Position numbers and translations under genes: made by a program | Part shown: positions 23,658-30,957 of the stretch, one piece after another | How positions within the stretch are numbered: position 1 is the first letter of the stretch | Layout: each line of letters starts with the position of its first letter | Assembly (NCBI RefSeq): GCF_009725165.1 | Contig: NZ_WNZW01000002.1 | Location: 310,001 to 374,000 of the forward strand | From: Paenibacillus woosongensis | Lineage (GTDB): Bacteria; Bacillota; Bacilli; Paenibacillales; Paenibacillaceae | Reading direction: 5' to 3' | DNA length: 64,000 nucleotides | Notes under the pieces: model-generated | The model's input: the letters and a program-made list of their open reading frames with translations, nothing else | The model's database searches: none | What the model was told of the DNA's origin: nothing

Positions 23658-26257
23658 CCTTTCGCTAAATACGACCCTCTAAAGATCAGAATCGCATTGT
23701 AATAAGTACCGTTACCACTTGTCCCGATGCGCACTAAACCATCGGTAGTAAACTCAATAAGTCCCGACGCATTCGCCGATCCGTTGGCAGAGTAGCACTT
23801 AATCTTTTGCATAATATCAGGCTTGTAGCCGTCAGGCATTGACGCTATTTGTGTTCCTGTTGCAACGGCACCCGATCTAATAACGGCTTCAAAATTTACC
23901 CTACCTGACGCGTCTTTATAATACCTAAATGTCGGATTTTCTGCTGAGTGTCTAGCCCATCCGTTTAAGAGCGGGGATTCAATCCACCCGGGTGCATCTT
24001 TCTCGGCTTTCTTCTGCTCAACTACACTTACCCGCTGTAATGCTTCGGCCACTCCTGCAGTCAGATCGCTGATCTGTGCTTTTTCGTTCGCTGCCAGACT
24101 GCCTGTGATCGGGACGATGGGCGACTTGTCCAGTTTGGTATAGGTGAAGGAATAAGCTGCTGATTGAACGTAATTCGCGTTCAAAATGTATGCTTGCTCC
24201 GTTCCCCAGGCCCCGATTACCGATTCTTTAACCCATTTATAATCAAGACGAGAGTTTCGATATATCGCTTTTATGGCTGCAGCCATATTGGACAACGACG
24301 TCCCAACACCCATATTATTGATTATCCAGTTTGTATTGGCGTGCTGCTTCGGTTTCACACTCTCACGCAACACAATCCCCGTGCCAACTTCAACCATGTT
24401 ATCCCCTTCGGCAAGCGTCAGGCTGCCTTCCACCATAACTGGTTCGACGGTTTCTTTGGCGAGACGGTATAAAAGATTGTATAGCGCCTGATTCGGGGCT
24501 TGAGATGTCGGCAAAGTAGCGGTATCTGCTACCCCCGTCTTGCCCACTATCTTCCAGTATTTTGTCCCGCCGCTCCAAGGTACAGAACCATCCTGATTAC
24601 ACATCGTCCATCCCCAAAAATACGCTTTAATTTCATATTGTGTCGGGTTATGACTGTCCGCCCAACCACTGTCGGTGTTGGCTATAGAGATTTCTAATAT
24701 GCTAGCTCCCGGAGATATAAAATATTGATCCCCTCCAGTATAAGCATCGATAACTCGTGCCAATTGAGTACCATTAAATTTTGATACATATACATTTTCA
24801 GTTAGCCCAGACATAACCGTATAAATCTTTTTAAACCCAATATCAAAGCCAGGCATTAAGTTCCAAGACATCCCACCATCCAGCACAACCTTTTTCCATT
24901 TCGCAAGCTTTAAATATTGCCCATCCTGTTCAAATAGTACGTCCGGATCGCTGCCGTATTCTGGATTCGCGTGTAATTCCGTTTGAAAGGCAAGCATTGA
25001 TTTTTGTTGAGGCTGAAACGGTTTGGGTTTGGTGCCGATTGTTAACATTGGGCTCGATAATGTGAATGTACCTATCGGGTAGTTCGGTGATTCTGGTGAT
25101 TCTCCGTTTTCTAGTGTCAAGAACACCGTCATGTACGCAGTTCCCGCTGGTGCTGTAAACGTACCTTCAAAGTGCCTTACATTGTCTATTCTAACTTTGG
25201 ACGAATCCAAGAAGTAAACAAATGCACCTTTACGAGCCTGCCCCTCCCAGCCGGTGCCTTCTACAGAAAATGAGTAAGTCAACCCTTCAAAAGCTGTTAT
25301 GGTGCAGGTTATATGACGCGATGCTACGCTACCGTCACTAGTTCCCGAAACGCGATAATCCCCATCAATTTTTAACAACATGGTAGATGGCTGGTCCCAT
25401 TCGTAAACCGGAGGCAGCAAATTTCTAGATGTGGCAATCGCATACGGATTCTCGACGCCGATTAGTCCGATCCGGCCTTGCGTGCTGATCTCTGTCTTGC
25501 CTCGTATCTCGTCCAACTTAAAGCGTGCGCCCTTAGCAGCGTTGACCATCTGTAAACCAGGCTGCAAGGTAACATCGGCAGCCTCCGCTGCATCCAGACG
25601 GTCCTCCAGATCTGTTATAGCCGCAGCGTGCTCATCTAGCAGCTCGCCATGGGTGATGATCTCCGCAAGCTGGGCAGCTGACAGCAAACCGCCTACGGTT
25701 AGTGTGGCTGTGGGAATCGGGTCTGCTCCGTGTTCGGTGTGGGTTATGCCGTGCGCCCCTGGAGCGGCCGACCCGGTAGCCGTTACGGTAATCTCGCCAG
25801 TATTCGGGTTAGTAGTTACTGTTATCCCAATCCCGCCGACGATATAAAACTGAGAGGACGGATCCGCTGCCTCGATATCATTCACCTTGGCAAAGGCGTT
25901 CTGGTTAACCTGGGCGCCCGTTTCGATGCTGCCTAGCTTGTCGTGATCAGCCTGGGTAACGCGCACCTCCTGATCGGCAATGTGCGCAGCCAATTCGGTA
26001 GAAGTACTACCGTCGGCCTTCGCGTCCCATTCAGCCTTTTGGGCCGATGTAACGTGAATATCCGTATTCGCTAAGTGGCCGTCCCAGCTTACTTTTTTTG
26101 CCCCCGTTACATGGACGTCTGTATTTGCGATATGGCTATTGGCGGTTGATTTATTCGCATCCATTTCCTGTTGGACTTTATCGAATCCAGCATCGATTGT
26201 TCTAAAATCCTGACTAATGTCCTTACTTGCAGTTAGGTTTGCGTACCGGTTCGCCAT
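23654..26257 (-). CDS. Phage tail fibre protein (XkdV-like position)
   Basis: ATG 26255-26257 with AAAGGAG upstream gives 867 residues. The N-terminus (ANRYANLTASKDISQDF) and repeated HIANTDVHVT segments (about residues 40-90) form a shaft-like region, followed by GAHGITHTEHGADPIPTA and AAAITDLEDRLDAAEAADV, a coiled coil. The middle is beta-rich and probably binds the receptor. The C-terminus resembles other phage receptor-binding tips with GWARHSAENPTFRYYKDASG. It lies directly upstream of the XkdW-like gene, overlapping it by 4 bp. Confidence 0.88.
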   Translation of the reverse strand: MANRYANLTASKDISQDFRTIDAGFDKVQQEMDANKSTANSHIANTDVHVTGAKKVSWDGHLANTDIHVTSAQKAEWDAKADGSTSTELAAHIADQEVRVTQADHDKLGSIETGAQVNQNAFAKVNDIEAADPSSQFYIVGGIGITVTTNPNTGEITVTATGSAAPGAHGITHTEHGADPIPTATLTVGGLLSAAQLAEIITHGELLDEHAAAITDLEDRLDAAEAADVTLQPGLQMVNAAKGARFKLDEIRGKTEISTQGRIGLIGVENPYAIATSRNLLPPVYEWDQPSTMLLKIDGDYRVSGTSDGSVASRHITCTITAFEGLTYSFSVEGTGWEGQARKGAFVYFLDSSKVRIDNVRHFEGTFTAPAGTAYMTVFLTLENGESPESPNYPIGTFTLSSPMLTIGTKPKPFQPQQKSMLAFQTELHANPEYGSDPDVLFEQDGQYLKLAKWKKVVLDGGMSWNLMPGFDIGFKKIYTVMSGLTENVYVSKFNGTQLARVIDAYTGGDQYFISPGASILEISIANTDSGWADSHNPTQYEIKAYFWGWTMCNQDGSVPWSGGTKYWKIVGKTGVADTATLPTSQAPNQALYNLLYRLAKETVEPVMVEGSLTLAEGDNMVEVGTGIVLRESVKPKQHANTNWIINNMGVGTSLSNMAAAIKAIYRNSRLDYKWVKESVIGAWGTEQAYILNANYVQSAAYSFTYTKLDKSPIVPITGSLAANEKAQISDLTAGVAEALQRVSVVEQKKAEKDAPGWIESPLLNGWARHSAENPTFRYYKDASGRVNFEAVIRSGAVATGTQIASMPDGYKPDIMQKIKCYSANGSANASGLIEFTTDGLVRIGTSGNGTYYNAILIFRGSYLAKG

Positions 26258-26438
26258 GAGGGTCAACTCCTTTCAGTTGCTTAATCCCGATACTGACTTC
26301 ATCCTTAATGCCTTCCAGAATAGATTCACGTTCAATAGGGGGATAAAGAGAGAGTATGGCCTGAATTACTTGGGTAATCTCCGGTACGGGCCTATTCGGA
26401 TCAAGCTCAGCCTTGAGTACATTTTGTATTTGAGCCAA
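26223..26438 (-). CDS. Small phage protein upstream of the tail fibre
   Basis: The 71-residue product starts at TTG 26436-26438 behind AGGTGATT. It is predicted helical, with VLKAELDPNRPVPEITQVIQ and an acidic ERESILEGIKDEV stretch. Its 3' end overlaps the start of the tail-fibre gene. The sequence upstream is not phage structural, so a deletion has removed the tail genes that would normally precede it. Function is unknown. Confidence 0.6.
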   Translation of the reverse strand: MAQIQNVLKAELDPNRPVPEITQVIQAILSLYPPIERESILEGIKDEVSIGIKQLKGVDPHGEPVRKPNCK

Positions 26439-26468
26439 GGGTAATCACCTACCTTGTTGAAATAAGAG

Positions 26469-26534
26469 GGAAAACCTCCCTAATTGTCGAAGATATAGGC
26501 GGTCAGGCCTATCATCGTTAAAAAGGAGGTTTTC
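26469..26534 (+). promoter_or_regulatory. Leader helix that can sequester the ribosome binding site of the Abi-alpha-like gene
   Basis: GAAAACCTCC (26470-26479) is perfectly complementary to GGAGGTTTTC (26525-26534), which contains the Shine-Dalgarno of the gene starting at 26539. A second hairpin, ATAGGC/GCCTAT (about 26495-26512), lies in the loop. The fold would hide the site until opened. Confidence 0.6.
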
Positions 26535-26538
26535 ATAA

Positions 26539-27378
26539 TTGAGTTTAGAAGATATTGTTAATGTAACTAAAGCTGCAAAGGATGCAGGAGTCCCCGTTGA
26601 TAAATTAGCCTACAACGCCTTAGAAAAGCCTACAACTGAATTAGGAGAAGGACTTGGAAATTTATTTTGGTTAGTATTTTCCCCTATACATGCTGCTAGA
26701 GCTTCCCTAGAGCCTAGAATAAAGCAGTTCAGGCAAAATCTCGAAAATAAGCTATCAACTATTCCTCCAGAAAATCTGGTTGAGTCACCACTGAATATTG
26801 CAGGGCCTGCTCTTGAAGCAGCCAAATACTACATAGAGCATGAAAGTATAAGAGAGATGTTTGCTAAACTGATAGCATCTTCAATGGATAATCGAATTCA
26901 AAATAGGGCTCACCCTTCTTTCATTGAAATTATTAAACAGTTATCACCCTTCGATGCTGAAAATCTACAATTTTTGTTTGATAACCAAGGTAAATTCGGG
27001 ATTATCAATATAGATGTAGATACTAAGCATCCCGCTACTAAGAGGCGAGGGAGTACGACTGTCGCCTTTAATACTCTGCCTTTTCCAAAACTCGATGCTA
27101 CAAACCAAAGCTCTTATCTTGCTTCAATCGAGAATTTAGAGCGCCTTAAGATAATTGAAATAACTTATGAGAGGTATTATCTTGAAGATTTAAAGTATAA
27201 AATTTTTGAAACCCACCAATTTTGTCAAGCGGTAAGGGACATGATCGGAAGTGCTGTAATGAGTGATGGCTCTGAAATAATTAGTATTCAAGATAAAAAG
27301 GGCATTTGGGAATTCACCTCCTTTGGTAAAAACTTTACCCGATGTTGTCTTGGATTACGCTCAGACTCGCCTCTCTAA
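26539..27378 (+). CDS. Abortive-infection alpha (DUF4393-like) protein on the opposite strand of the prophage
   Basis: Start TTG 26539-26541 behind AAGGAGG gives 279 residues. The sequence fits the Abi_alpha family (formerly DUF4393): an N-terminal ALEKPTTELGEGLGNLFWLV segment, ALEAAKYYIEHESIREMFAKL, the conserved HPSFIEIIKQLSPFDAENL, and a C-terminal WEFTSFGKNFTRCCLG. Family members are linked to phage abortive infection, by a mechanism unknown to me. It runs against all phage genes and is AT-rich, typical of a moron. Its 3' end overlaps the convergent 27335-27559 gene by 44 bp. Confidence 0.82.
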   Translation: MSLEDIVNVTKAAKDAGVPVDKLAYNALEKPTTELGEGLGNLFWLVFSPIHAARASLEPRIKQFRQNLENKLSTIPPENLVESPLNIAGPALEAAKYYIEHESIREMFAKLIASSMDNRIQNRAHPSFIEIIKQLSPFDAENLQFLFDNQGKFGIINIDVDTKHPATKRRGSTTVAFNTLPFPKLDATNQSSYLASIENLERLKIIEITYERYYLEDLKYKIFETHQFCQAVRDMIGSAVMSDGSEIISIQDKKGIWEFTSFGKNFTRCCLGLRSDSPL

Positions 27379-27559
27379 ACGCTTCTTTGTAGTCGTTAAG
27401 TACGCGATCCAATTCCATGGAAAAATTAGCGCCCATTAGCTCAACTGCTTGAGTCACATGTTTTTTGGTCATAGCTAAATCGGATTCAAGCAGTTGAATT
27501 CTTTCCTGCAAAGGTTTTGTAGCTTCAGAAATCATGAGTAACACCTGTTGTTCATCCAT
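27335..27559 (-). CDS. Small helical protein, convergent with the Abi-alpha-like gene
   Basis: The 74-residue product starts at ATG 27557-27559, with AAAGGG upstream. It is helical and charged (ATKPLQERIQLLESDLAMTKK) with likely coiled coil. It could be a phage accessory or regulatory protein. Codon content is consistent with coding, but no family is recognised. Confidence 0.5.
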   Translation of the reverse strand: MDEQQVLLMISEATKPLQERIQLLESDLAMTKKHVTQAVELMGANFSMELDRVLNDYKEAFREASLSVIQDNIG

Positions 27560-27584
27560 TCCATCTTCACCCTTTCAAGGCATA

Positions 27585-27616
27585 ATAAAAGGCCCCGCTG
27601 ATCAGCGAGACCTGAT
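27585..27616 (-). terminator. Terminator between cargo genes
   Basis: AGGCCCCGCTGA and TCAGCGAGACCT pair with wobbles around a self-complementary centre (GCTGATCAGC). An AAAA run on the plus strand before it gives U residues on the minus transcript of the gene at 27626-28393. Confidence 0.65.
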
Positions 27617-27625
27617 TTATGGTTA

Positions 27626-28393
27626 TTATTTTGTTTTGAACCAAACCCCACCAGTTCCGTCATACTTTCTCTCAAACACAACCAGTGGCGATTCATCATT
27701 CTTCTTAACTTGGAAAACTACCCATCCTTCACTAGACGACCCAACGTAAATACTAGCATCGAGTTTTGGTTCAGGCGGGACAACCGACGGATACTCATAA
27801 GCAGTTCCCGAAGTAGAAACCAGCGTAAAATCACCACCCCAGAGGCGAACGGCAGCATCTGGTTTAGCATTTCTAGAAATTGTAACTTTAGCTTTGATCA
27901 GCAAATATTCGTGTCCAGCATCTGGCTCGCTATTGAACATATTAGCCTCTTTTATCATTTGCCAGGCTTGCTCACCTCGAATGACTTGCGAGATATTTAC
28001 ACTGCCGCCGTAATCACTAATAATGTCCTTCACAGTAAACGGAAGCGTTGTTCCGATTTCCGCCGGATTAGATCTACTATTTGTACTCGGCTTCGTATTT
28101 TCAGTAGCTTCTTGACTAGGAACACTTGGAGTATTAGGAATAGTAGCATTCCCAGCACTGTTGATCGTAATCGTACTCGAAGCACTATCATACGATACTG
28201 TTGCACCTAACATTTCCGATACTGCTCGCAAAGGTACGTATGTTGTGTTGTTAATTGTTTTCACTTCTGCTGTTGCCACCTTGCCATTAACAATTAACTT
28301 CAGCTTCCCTGCTCCGTAAGCTCCAGCGGCAAATGACGATAGGGCTATCGCAGCAACACTCAAAGACAATAATAGCTTATACCTTTTAGTCAC
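27626..28393 (-). CDS. Secreted protein with copper-amine-oxidase-like N-terminal domain, prophage cargo
   Basis: GTG 28391-28393 behind GAGGGG gives 255 residues. A signal peptide (LLLSLSVAAIALSSFAAGAYG) precedes one stalk-like domain (KLIVNGKVATAEVKTINNTT, then YVPLRAVSEMLGA). A Ser/Thr/Pro-rich linker follows, and then a DUF4352-like Ig domain from about residue 115 to the end (HEYLLIKAKVTI, WVVFQVKKND). Such proteins are frequent morons in Bacillales phages and may alter the lysogen surface. It is separated from the next gene by 63 bp. Confidence 0.82.
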   Translation of the reverse strand: MTKRYKLLLSLSVAAIALSSFAAGAYGAGKLKLIVNGKVATAEVKTINNTTYVPLRAVSEMLGATVSYDSASSTITINSAGNATIPNTPSVPSQEATENTKPSTNSRSNPAEIGTTLPFTVKDIISDYGGSVNISQVIRGEQAWQMIKEANMFNSEPDAGHEYLLIKAKVTISRNAKPDAAVRLWGGDFTLVSTSGTAYEYPSVVPPEPKLDASIYVGSSSEGWVVFQVKKNDESPLVVFERKYDGTGGVWFKTK

Positions 28394-28456
28394 CTAATCC
28401 CCTCATTCCTTAAAATATAGGAATATAGTACCATGATTTGGTAGATAGGTTAAGGA

Positions 28457-28915
28457 TTAATTTTCCAGTGCTTGCAAAGCTTCGTTTATCAGTTCAAGCT
28501 CTTTGGTGTATTTCTGAATGTCGGCGGCTTTATAAGTAGCTAAGTTCTTCTCGGCTGACTCTATAGTTTTTTGAGTCAATTCTCCGCCGCTCGAAGCTTT
28601 TAACTGATCAATCCCTGCCTTGATCTCGTCTCTTTCAGATTTGAGCAGTTTTAAAGTATCGTTTTCCAAACCCGCCTTAATCTTTTCAAGCGATGCTTTG
28701 GGTTGCCCTATATAAGGATTGTCTATTGATTCAGATCCAGAACCAACAATAGGCTGTGCATCGTCAGTAGTAACATAAATTGTCTTTCCACTCACCTGTA
28801 TATCAGCCCCTAGCGCATCAGACAGGGCGCGAACTGGGGCATTAGTTCTGCCATCAATTACCGCGCCTTTATCTTCTTGCGTTTTTCCATTTACTATTAG
28901 CGTCGATTTGGGCAC
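28457..28915 (-). pseudogene. Second copper-amine-oxidase-like protein, lacking its N-terminal signal peptide
   Basis: The frame reads PKSTLIVNGKTQEDKGAVID then APVRALSDALGA (stalk domain), followed by a helical Lys/Glu-rich C-terminus. Related secreted proteins carry a signal peptide before the PKSTLIVNG segment. Here only GTG 28913-28915 is available, with TGA in frame just upstream and no ribosome binding site. Sequence beyond 28916 shows no signal peptide in any frame. A deletion joining the gene to the att-proximal DNA is the simplest explanation. Confidence 0.65.
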
Positions 28916-29184
28916 GCCCGGTTGTCAACGACTAGCGATATTTACGTGCACGTTACCAAAAAAGTAAAGAAACGTACCGCGGGCAAATTTGATAAGTTTG
29001 CACGATAAAATGATTAATCTAATACTTGCTTTTAACTCGGCTGACTCTGGGGACAAAGTGGGGACTGAATGTAAGCCTATGTATAGAATTGAGTCCAAAT
29101 GAGAACAACATGCGAACACTCTAAACCCTTGATCTTACTGGGTTTTGTGAAATTGTTCCATTTAAAATACTAGGCCCATCGCCT
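28916..29184. other. Non-coding att-proximal DNA of the prophage
   Basis: No convincing gene is present. It contains the right copy of the 18-bp repeat (29048-29065). The 28916 end is the likely deletion junction. The rest is AT-rich. Confidence 0.6.
29048..29065 (+). repeat. 18-bp direct repeat, right copy (near attR)
   Basis: TGGGGACAAAGTGGGGAC is identical to 19752-19769, in the same orientation, 119 bp inside attR. Confidence 0.7.
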
Positions 29185-29228
29185 TTGACAGGGTGGGGGT
29201 CAGTGGTTCGAGCCCACTACAGATCATA
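29185..29228 (+). repeat. attR: 44-bp repeat of the tRNA-Val 3' half
   Basis: Identical to 19637-19680. The 5' half of a tRNA is absent here: the bases before (AGGCCCATCGCCT) do not form an acceptor or D-arm. It marks the displaced original end of the tRNA gene. Confidence 0.92.
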
Positions 29229-29262
29229 CTTAAGAACCCTTACAATTGTAAGGGTTCTTTGT
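29229..29262 (+). terminator. Terminator after attR, probably the original tRNA-Val terminator
   Basis: AAGAACCCTTACAA and TTGTAAGGGTTCTT pair in a long perfect hairpin, followed by TGTTTTC. It is different from the hairpin after attL. Confidence 0.75.
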
Positions 29263-29367
29263 TTTCTCAGTGCTTTTTCCGGCATGACAAATAAGCCATA
29301 TTGATTCAAATGGTCAAAAGGGTCTTATTGGGGTCATTGCATCAAAATCTTCGAACCTCTGATTAGC

Positions 29368-29640
29368 TCAAATAACCTCCTCTACTTCTTCCTCAAATAG
29401 CATTTTACCAAACATAATCGCCGTTACTCGGAAGTAAATGAGAATAGGTATCTAAGCTAATTCTTACGTCAGCATGACCCAACTGCTCACTAACGATCTT
29501 CGGATTGACTCCTTGTAGTAGGAATGTAGCATGGGTATGTCTTGTATCATGGAATCGAATTTTGGGAAGTCCCAGCATTTTGATCTGAGCGTTGAAAACT
29601 CTCCTGATATTGCTTTTGTTTGTGGGATTCGCTTCTTATG
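29368..29640 (-). pseudogene. C-terminal fragment of a phage tyrosine recombinase (integrase)
   Basis: On the minus strand a frame upstream of TAA 29405-29407 reads IRRVFNAQIKMLGLPKIRFH, then DTRHTHATFLLQGVNPKIVS, EQLGHADVRISLDTYSHLLP. This holds the H-x-x-R box, the LGH motif and the catalytic Tyr region. A stop (TAA) lies in frame near 29638, and a frame change after SNGDY leads to MFGKMLFEEEVEEVI ending at TGA 29368-29370. The N-terminal two thirds are missing. It sits 140 bp outside attR, so it belongs to another element that once used the same tRNA, or to DNA rearranged past attR. Confidence 0.85.
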
Positions 29641-29697
29641 CATTTCCAAATATTCCAAATATGAGGATGATTACGGTCAGTAAGAATGTACCCAAAT

Positions 29698-29741
29698 AAA
29701 AAAACTAACTCCTCTTTATATTTTATCGAGGAATTAGGCTT
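29698..29741 (-). terminator. Terminator downstream of the 29783-30469 hydrolase gene
   Basis: CTAACTCCTC and GAGGAATTAG pair across an AT loop. The plus-strand A-run before it gives the U-tract on the minus transcript. Confidence 0.6.
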
Positions 29742-29782
29742 TTGATCTGCAACATTCGCTCCCGATTACAGAAAACAAAATA

Positions 29783-30469
29783 CTATAAGATAAATTTGCC
29801 ACCATGGTAACAGTAATAAGTGTCTGCTTCGAGTTCTTTGATCTTTGTCAGAGACTGTTCTGCCTTATCAATGTCTAAGCAAAAATACGGATTAGCTATA
29901 ACTAATTCTTGATTTTCTATTACGGATGCATCACCTGTGATTACACTTTTCAAACTCGGAAAATATAATGAAATATGTCCCGACGTATGTCCTGGTGTTG
30001 CTATTACTTTACATTTGTTATCTAATATCCTATCACCATCATGTACCTTTTCATCAATTGGTACATGTTTTAAATTCCTTAGTTGCTGTACAAACCATTC
30101 TCCAAACTCTTTTTCTTCATCCGACATGGTTGCTAGCATCTTTTCAGCTTGAACTAAGCGTTCTGACTTCGCTTCACCACTAATATATTTTGATTCAACT
30201 TCACTAGCTATGATGTTAATCCAAGAAAATTTTTCTTTAAAATTATATAAAGAGCCTATATGATCATCATCATAATGAGTAATAATTATGTTTTTCAGGT
30301 TTTTCATTTCATAGCCATTTTTCAAAATTTCATTTTCGATTAAAGTTAAGAAGTTTGTATACCCCGTATCGACTAAAGTTAGTTCATTATTCAATACGAT
30401 TAAACTAGGGAAAATCCAATTTGTCTGTCCATTGAACTCAAATTCAATTGGTAGCTCTATTATCTCCAT
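29783..30469 (-). CDS. MBL-fold metallo-hydrolase (glyoxalase II-like)
   Basis: The 228-residue product starts at ATG 30467-30469 behind GGAGGGAGAA. Metal motif THYDDDHIGS, then ATPGHTSGHISLY and ITGDASV with the bridging Asp, and a final YYCYHGG. The length and motif spacing match small stand-alone hydrolases. Substrate is unknown. It is AT-rich like the prophage cargo but lies outside attR. It may be part of the same horizontally gained stretch as the integrase fragment. Confidence 0.88.
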   Translation of the reverse strand: MEIIELPIEFEFNGQTNWIFPSLIVLNNELTLVDTGYTNFLTLIENEILKNGYEMKNLKNIIITHYDDDHIGSLYNFKEKFSWINIIASEVESKYISGEAKSERLVQAEKMLATMSDEEKEFGEWFVQQLRNLKHVPIDEKVHDGDRILDNKCKVIATPGHTSGHISLYFPSLKSVITGDASVIENQELVIANPYFCLDIDKAEQSLTKIKELEADTYYCYHGGKFIL

Positions 30470-30957
30470 TTTCTCCCTCCATACTGGTTATTTACTGTTT
30501 ATATTTTTATCAAAAATTGTTCAATTATTTGGCCCGGTTGTTGAAAATCGATCTTGTAAATTATACTTCATAAGTTAATTTTAACACATACCCATAGCGT
30601 AAGTTCTCACTAATCCGAACCCATATTAGTTCTGAGATATAACGTTAAACCAAGCCTGCCATGTAATTTTTGAACTTGATCCTTTAACTGTTCGTTCTCT
30701 TCTTCTAGTGCCTTTATACGGCTAAGCTCGATTATCTCAATTCCCTATTGCTGAATAGTAAAGAATAGCAGTAAGGTTAATCATAGATTAAAATTCGACA
30801 AAAAACCTCCCTACACTGCAGGATCTTCCATATCCTGCCGATATTTCTTCCAGTAAAGAGACAATTTGTTCAGAGATTGTATAGATTCATGGTCTATAGT
30901 ATTTATTTGGAATTGTTAGATTGTTACAGATGTTATTACACATGTAGGGAGAGCGCG
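30470..30957. other. Intergenic region between the hydrolase and the response regulator
   Basis: About 490 bp without a convincing gene. A decayed minus-strand segment at about 30610-30745 reads GIEIIELSRIKALEEENEQL and then KDQVQKLHGRLG, a coiled coil without a start codon, likely a remnant of a regulatory or transposase-type protein. A perfect hairpin GCAGGAT/ATCCTGC lies at 30818-30838. Promoters for both flanking genes must be here. Confidence 0.5.

Larger units (their letters stand above)
19637..29228. mobile_element. Decayed prophage inserted in tRNA-Val (attL to attR, about 9.6 kb)
   Basis: The two ends are the 44-bp att repeats. Inside are a phage tail-fibre gene, an XkdW-like frameshifted gene, XkdX, XhlA-like, holin and amidase genes in PBSX order on the minus strand, plus cargo genes that are visibly more AT-rich than the chromosome. 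No integrase, repressor, replication, terminase, capsid or most tail genes remain, so the element is a deletion remnant and cannot be an autonomous phage. The block from tail fibre to amidase looks largely intact, so it could conceivably still be exchanged with related phages. Confidence 0.9.

Noticed and set aside
30610..30745. Short coiled-coil coding remnant as a gene
   Set aside because: It has no start codon or ribosome binding site and is cut by a stop, so it is listed only as intergenic debris.
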